Shown here piece after piece: positions 21,401 to 25,479 of a stretch of DNA of 25,479 nt (the stretch's first letter is position 1; each line of letters opens with the position of its first letter). Below the pieces are notes generated by a model that worked only from the letters and a program-made list of their open reading frames with translations, had not been told where the DNA came from and searched no databases. This stretch comes from Oehlia diaphana (taxonomy: Eukaryota; Glomeromycota; Glomeromycetes; Glomerales; Glomeraceae), in contig QZLH01001460.1 in the NCBI GenBank assembly GCA_003833135.1, positions 3,159 to 28,637 of the forward strand, written 5' to 3'. The translations under genes were made by a program, and so were the position numbers.

Positions 21401-22251
21401 AAACCATTCCCTTTTTTTTGAATTGAACAATCTAGTTATTATAACTTACATTTCTAATATATCCATTAATTTATTCATCAGTGTCAGAAATTTCTGGTAA
21501 TCACTATACTCTATTACAAAGTTTCCGATTATCATTTGTGTTCCTCTAATTTCTATAACATCTTTAAAATTGTCAATAATCATTTCGATGTTATTATAAA
21601 TGATGTCCTCGATGATCGAACAGTCTTCTTGTTTATGGATTTTATTCACAATTTCATCAACATTATCAATGCCATTCTTAATACCAGGTTGGACTATATC
21701 CCTACTTTCAATTCCATTTTGCAAAGATTCCAGATGAATACTATTTCTTCGAACACCATTATGAGTTGAATTATTCTCCAATTTAATCCCCATAATTTCA
21801 ACATTGGATTGAACATCATTATCAATATCGAATTGATTATTGTTATATTCACCCATTGTTGAAAGTTTTGCTCGTTTAGATGGACTCGAAACCGATTCGT
21901 TATTTTCTAACTTTATAGAATCCACTATATTTGAATTTGAGTATGAAGGTGATAATCGTCTATCAATTTCATCATCTTTCTCGAGCGTATCAGTTTCATT
22001 GTTTGATCTTCGCTTTCGCTTCATATCAAACGCGAATAATTTTTGCTGTTCAAACTCGGCATTTTGGCTCCTTCTTGAACGTGTAGTAACTGCAGGTTTT
22101 CGTATTTGGGCAGATGTCGATGCTATTGACGCGCAACATACTTTAAAATTACGTCATCGAAAAAATTGAACAATGATAATAACCCCATTATTTGGTAAAT
22201 TTTGAAAATTCACTTACATGAACTAGTTCTTTGATGCTGTCTCTTTACCAT
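18434..22251 (-). CDS. BRD7/BRD9-like bromodomain protein (putative SWI/SNF-class subunit)
   Basis: Eight exons (22251-22218, 22122-21450, 21375-21243, 21165-20988, 20906-20799, 20584-20444, 20366-19125, 19047-18434) give 1040 residues. The basic N-terminus contains likely nuclear signals (DMKRKRRS, SPSKRAK). Residues about 205-320 resemble a divergent bromodomain: helices around DYQKFLTLMNKLMDILE, then FQDDFTCTCNDAIEAN with a possible acetyl-lysine-contact Asn (N294). YASFAPIYDSS (431-441) and ERELANKLRDKLASIISEV (about 830-848, then APSDI) correspond to the DUF3512 region of BRD7/BRD9, subunits of SWI/SNF remodelers that read acetylated chromatin. Between them sit about twelve 21-residue repeats. 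The C-terminus is Tyr/Pro/Gln-rich. The ATG at 20373 is inside an intron end, not the start. The bromodomain call is by eye and moderate; an Rsc58-like subunit is an alternative. Confidence 0.7.
19354..20106 (-). repeat. Coding minisatellite, about twelve 63-bp units
   Basis: Twelve consecutive 21-residue units (one of 20), consensus NNSNEEMSQMEGLETTLPNK plus Q, occupy residues 510-760 of the BRD7/9-like protein. Every unit keeps the frame. Central units are most alike and the outer ones more diverged; the two edges carry related half-units (SFEIASSSKQ and SFEFASLSKQ), as expected if the array grew from the middle of a duplicated block. Confidence 0.95.
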
Positions 22252-22719
22252 TATTGTTCTTAAAACGGTATGTAATCCTAATCGTAAAGAATTTCAAGTA
22301 TTTTAAAGACGCAGGAAATGCTTTACGAAGAGATAAAAATATGATTCAGAGTGGTTCGATAATGTTAGTGTCTATACAAAAGTCGACCCGACTTTCGATC
22401 ACGAATTCAAATACGAACTAATAACGGGAATATTTAACATAGAATTTGAAATCCGCCGGTTACCAATTAATATAAATGAACTCTATTTCGGGATCTGATT
22501 CGCCGAGACAAAATAACAATAAGATCAGCAGAGGATGTACAACCGTAGTGCAAAGATTTTGGTCCTTCCGAATTAGGTAACATATGAAAAAAATTTTTTA
22601 AATTGGTATGATTGGTATGGATAATTTTTAGCCAAATTTGGTGCAACAATATAATTTTGCCCGAAATTATCTAATGGTTGCTTAAATATATCTTTTAAAA
22701 AAAAAACAAAAAAAAAAAA
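22252..22719. promoter_or_regulatory. Divergent promoter region of the BRD7/9-like and COA1 genes
   Basis: 468 bases between two divergently read start codons. No perfect E-box. There is a run of A just before the COA1 ATG (22699-22719) and no recognisable RNA gene or exon. Promoter role is inferred from gene orientation only. Confidence 0.45.
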
Positions 22720-23389
22720 ATGGTTCGTTCGTTATTAATTAGTTCTCAAAAATTAGTTAAGTCAATTTCACGACATACTGTTGTTCCAGCAAATAATTTA
22801 AAGAGACAAAATCCGATAATAAATTCAACACGATTAAAGATTTTTTATTCCGCTACAGCGATAAATACAACCACCAAAAAGTCTCAGCCACTACCGAGGC
22901 CTTTACCCGAAATTAAAAATAATACCACTCAATATGTCATTTTTGGAATAATTGGTGTCAGCTTTTGGGTTGGAGCTATAATTGCTTCATTTAATTATCA
23001 ACGCTTGAATAGTAGCACTGTACAAGGAAGTCTGTTTAATTTAAAATATCATCCTAAAGCTTTAGAATTATTGGGGAAAAATATTAATTTCACTTCTGGT
23101 TTACCTTGGATTAAGGGAAGCATTAATCATTTAAAAGGCAAAGTAGATTTTCAATACACTGTTAAAGGTGATAAAGGTAATAAAAAAAACAAAATGAATA
23201 TTTATTTATTGTATTATTACGAATTAATTATAATATCCTACTATATTAGGAAAAGGAACTGTTCATTTTCGTTCTATCCGAGATTTACATGATCGTGAAT
23301 GGAAAATTACAGAATTTACTTTAACTACTGAAGATGGAATAATTGTTCCATTGAATTTGGATGAATCATTATTGAATAGCTTAAAGTAA
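22720..23389 (+). CDS. COA1: Cytochrome c oxidase assembly factor Coa1
   Basis: Two exons (22720-23176, 23250-23389) give 198 residues. The N-terminal approximately 45 residues are basic and Ser-rich with no acidic residues (mitochondrial presequence). One membrane segment follows (about 72-90, YVIFGIIGVSFWVGAIIAS). The soluble domain has the features of the Coa1/TIMM21-like family: a NSSTVQGSLFNLKYHP helix, LGKNINF, LPWIKGSI, VDFQYTVKGDKGKGTVHF, and a final WKITEFTL strand. In yeast Coa1 is an inner-membrane protein that links Mss51 and Cox1 to the Shy1 stage of complex IV assembly. The intron falls inside KGDKG/KGTVHF and its removal restores this motif exactly, which supports the model. 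The stop codon is 26 bases from the converging SPRTN stop. Confidence 0.9.
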
Positions 23390-23415
23390 CAAGCAATTTT
23401 GGTTTTTATTATAAC

Positions 23416-24886
23416 TCATTCTATCTGAATACACAAATCAATGTGTTCGTTGATTTCATCTGCTTTGATTGAGTTATCCCCGCAAATTGGACATTGTACT
23501 GTAGATATTTTGAACGAAGAGGCTTTATTGTTTATTGTTATGTTTCCACGAGACTTTTCAGTCTCATCATCAAAAATTTGTATTGGTATGTTAATATTAC
23601 TTCCTTGTTTCACTGTTGATGATTCAAAATAATCGAGAATACTACGTGCTTTTTTGCTAGGATCTTTTTCATCCCGTCCTCCATCGTTCCATTTATCCAA
23701 TATCACATTGTCCTTGCTTATTTCATTTTCTATTTTACGTTTGCTTTTTTTGCCTTTACGTCCTTTTTTTTCCGAATGTTCTTCTTCCTTTTTGGGAGGT
23801 TCGGATACTTTAATAAATGTACCACCACAAGTTTCTTGATGAGTCTCAAACCAAGGGTCCGCTTTTTGCGGTTTTCTTTAAATATAATAGTATTTTAGAG
23901 TGTTGAAAGATAAATTCCTTTTTTTTTAACTAAGTTAGCTACCTATTCATCGAACGTTTAACAATTCCATAATATGGTGGCTTATGTTGGCATGGTCCCT
24001 GAAATCAATATCAAATTAGGTTTACCGACCAGTATTCAAGACCATGTTCCTCATTAATAAAAAAACTCACATTACATTTCCAAACGTGTGTCTTGTAATA
24101 ATTGACTTCATCATGAAAATTGTGATAAACTGTAATATTCGTTCCAGCTGCAGCGTTTATGCGATGCATATGCTTATGAAATTCTGGACCGTGTCCAGCT
24201 TATAAGGAAAAAGTTTTTTAAGAATACAATTAATGTAAAGTAATATAATTATGAATATACCTACAACGATCTTGAATATTATGCGTGACAAAAAGATAAG
24301 CGTGAATCATTTCATGTAATAATGTATCAATCATGTCCGATTGTGGGCGAAATTTCAATAAAGGTTCGCTCATTCTTATACAAATATAACCGCCGCTTTG
24401 ATACTCGCATAAACCTGCACACTTTTAAATTACAAAAACAATTAATCATAAAGCACAAATCTTACGTGTGACGCGTCATTCATAAGAATTTGCTAAAATT
24501 GATTCGTACTAATGTCATTTTCTTTGACCAACGAACTTCTACTCTACTTAGTTGTCCCCAAAAATATTGTTGATTAAACGCAAGAAAAAGTTTATGAAGG
24601 TCAGGATTGGGATCTGAAGGATCAAAATCTACTAAGTCTATTCATAAAAATATAAATTGCGATAAATCATTTTTATTTGTAATAATTTCAGGAATTTTAT
24701 CAATAAAGAAAGTAATATCTCACCTGCATTATTATTTTCTTTAGTTCGTAAATAATCTTCGGCTTGTATTTTAAGTGCCAATTCTAACGAATCAGACTCT
24801 TCATGAAGTCTCTTTAATTGTAAAAATTCTAATTCTTTCTCCTCTTCTTCTTGTAATTTTTTAGCAAAAATTTCGTCTTTATCCAT
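23416..24886 (-). CDS. SPRTN: Spartan-type DNA-protein crosslink protease (SprT domain)
   Basis: Six exons (24886-24724, 24637-24510, 24421-24265, 24198-24071, 23998-23943, 23875-23416) give 363 residues. After a Glu-rich helix (1-54) comes the SprT domain: FNQQYFWGQLSRVEVRWS, MTLCAGLCEY, the metalloprotease motif HEMIH (133-137) with the third zinc ligand probably H152 in GHGPEF, then a zinc ribbon with C191, C195 and C227. The C-terminus has a UBZ4-type ubiquitin-binding finger (C339, C342, H355, C359) and before it SILDYF (289-294), resembling a PCNA-interacting box. Spartan is recruited to stalled replication forks, where it degrades proteins crosslinked to DNA. The exon 3 donor (GTAGGT at 24264) was chosen because it alone keeps the frame to GHGPEF. 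A VCP-binding SHP box was not found. Confidence 0.9.
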
Positions 24887-25130
24887 ATATAATATTACTT
24901 TGCGAAAATTTCAGAATTCCTTTTTAGTAAAAAATACCGTGTTCGATCACGTGACTTTCTGAAAAATCGTTTTTTCCCAAATAAAACTTTTCGCCACGTA
25001 TATACAGTATACCTTTCAAATTACATATAAAGGGTGTATTTCAGCCTGCTCTACAAGTTTATTCAGAGCAATGAGGTTTGAATACCCCGTTTTTGATTTA
25101 TTTTGTTAAAATTTATTTAACCATTTTTAA
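24887..25130. other. Promoter-side flank of the SPRTN gene
   Basis: Contains the E-box at 24947-24954 and otherwise AT-rich DNA. No exon or RNA gene seen. Confidence 0.4.
24947..24954. promoter_or_regulatory. TCACGTGA palindrome upstream of SPRTN
   Basis: Perfect TCACGTGA, 61 bp before the SPRTN ATG (24886-24884). Candidate bHLH site; same placement as at the transposase, zinc-finger and twin-CX3C genes. Confidence 0.5.
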
Positions 25131-25139
25131 TAAGAGCGT

Positions 25140-25199
25140 CCTTATCCTAGATCCCCGGTTCAGGTTTCTTATTCTAGACCCCCGGGGTTCAGGTTTGAC
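25140..25199. repeat. Two tandem copies of a GC-richer approximately 29-bp unit
   Basis: CTTATCCTAGATCCCCGG then TTCAGGTTT is followed by CTTATTCTAGACCCCCGGGG and TTCAGGTTT. The local GC-richness is unusual for the window. The ATG frame covering this stretch is not convincing as a gene. Confidence 0.6.
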
Positions 25200-25305
25200 C
25201 CTCCTTAAATATGATTGGTTTAGACAAGGTTTAATCAGCCACCGAAATCCATTGGACAAGACTTATTTTTGCATAACATTTATCTTATACGATATCGATA
25301 TAGTC

Positions 25306-25479
25306 GATATTCTATATACGCGTAAAGTTCTATATACGCGTAATAATCATCTTAGAAAAATTTTCAATAAATTTTTTTTATAATATATACATTAATACGC
25401 GCGTAACATTTTTATCTTAGAAAAATTTTCATAAATTTTTTTTATAATATATACATTAATACATTTTTATCTTTATAAT
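25306..25479. repeat. Tandem AT-rich repeats at the window end
   Basis: TTCTATATACGCGTAA occurs twice in tandem (about 25308-25342). Then a unit starting ATCTTAGAAAAATTTTC and ending ATAATATATACATTAATAC is present twice, about 65 bases apart (near 25349 and 25414), the second copy reaching the window edge. Probably part of a larger satellite or transposon end; no coding capacity. Confidence 0.7.

Noticed and set aside
25078..25383. 101-codon plus-strand frame near the end
   Set aside because: Built over tandem repeats and AT-rich DNA; the translation repeats itself (LILDPRF/LILDPRG) and has no domain.
1..25479. tRNA, rRNA, CRISPR array or bacterial-type defence system
   Set aside because: No cloverleaf-like sequence, no regular spaced repeats with unique spacers, and the gene structure is eukaryotic throughout.

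Overview
The window looks like nuclear DNA of a fungus, most likely an early-diverging AT-rich one such as an arbuscular mycorrhizal fungus (Glomeromycotina, Rhizophagus-like). This is inferred from the very AT-rich intergenic DNA, the many short GT-AG introns (mostly about 50 to 170 bp, over 35 in 22 kb), and the gene families present (Rrn7-type Pol I factor, Coa1, Gyp5/EVI5-type TBC protein, SLC41 transporter). No bacterial-style operons, rRNA, tRNA or CRISPR arrays were seen. Species assignment is inference; no search was run.

Layout. Bases 1-428 are the end of a pogo/Tigger-like DNA transposon with the 5' end of its transposase gene (minus strand). Bases 431-2503 are gene-free and rich in degenerate tandem and inverted repeats. 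Eight protein genes follow, all of whose introns could be placed so that the reading frame closes exactly: an FG/GLEBS nucleoporin (2504-5806, +, 8 exons); a small mitochondrially targeted protein with two RanBP2 zinc fingers (6099-6593, +, 2 exons); a twin-CX3C protein of unknown function (6748-7946, -, 4 exons); a TBC Rab-GAP of the EVI5/Gyp5 type (8247-11564, -, 4 exons); an SLC41/MgtE-type magnesium transporter (12466-14551, +, 9 exons); an Rrn7/TAF1B RNA polymerase I initiation factor (15224-18008, +, 10 exons); a BRD7/BRD9-like bromodomain protein with a large 21-residue tandem repeat (18434-22251, -, 8 exons); the cytochrome oxidase assembly factor Coa1 (22720-23389, +, 2 exons); and a Spartan (SPRTN/Wss1-class) DNA-protein crosslink protease (23416-24886, -, 6 exons). 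That makes nine loci counting each of these; the transposase fragment is a tenth. The last 590 bases are again repeat-rich and gene-free.

The genes are not an operon or an obvious functional cluster: they are housekeeping genes of nucleus, mitochondrion and membrane traffic. Two features link several of them. The palindrome TCACGTGA (E-box core, the kind of site bound by Cbf1/USF-type bHLH proteins) occurs five times, four of them 50-90 bp upstream of a start codon, including the transposase start; a one-mismatch version sits in the same position before the Rrn7 gene. And the COA1 and SPRTN genes are tail to tail with only 26 bases between stop codons.

Most notable items: the nucleoporin carries Nup98-type FG repeats and GLEBS motif but a C-terminal half with no recognisable autoproteolytic domain; the BRD7/9-like protein has about twelve 63-bp repeats inserted in the middle of its conserved DUF3512-like region; and the shared E-box promoter position. 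I did not find evidence for an entirely new multi-gene system.
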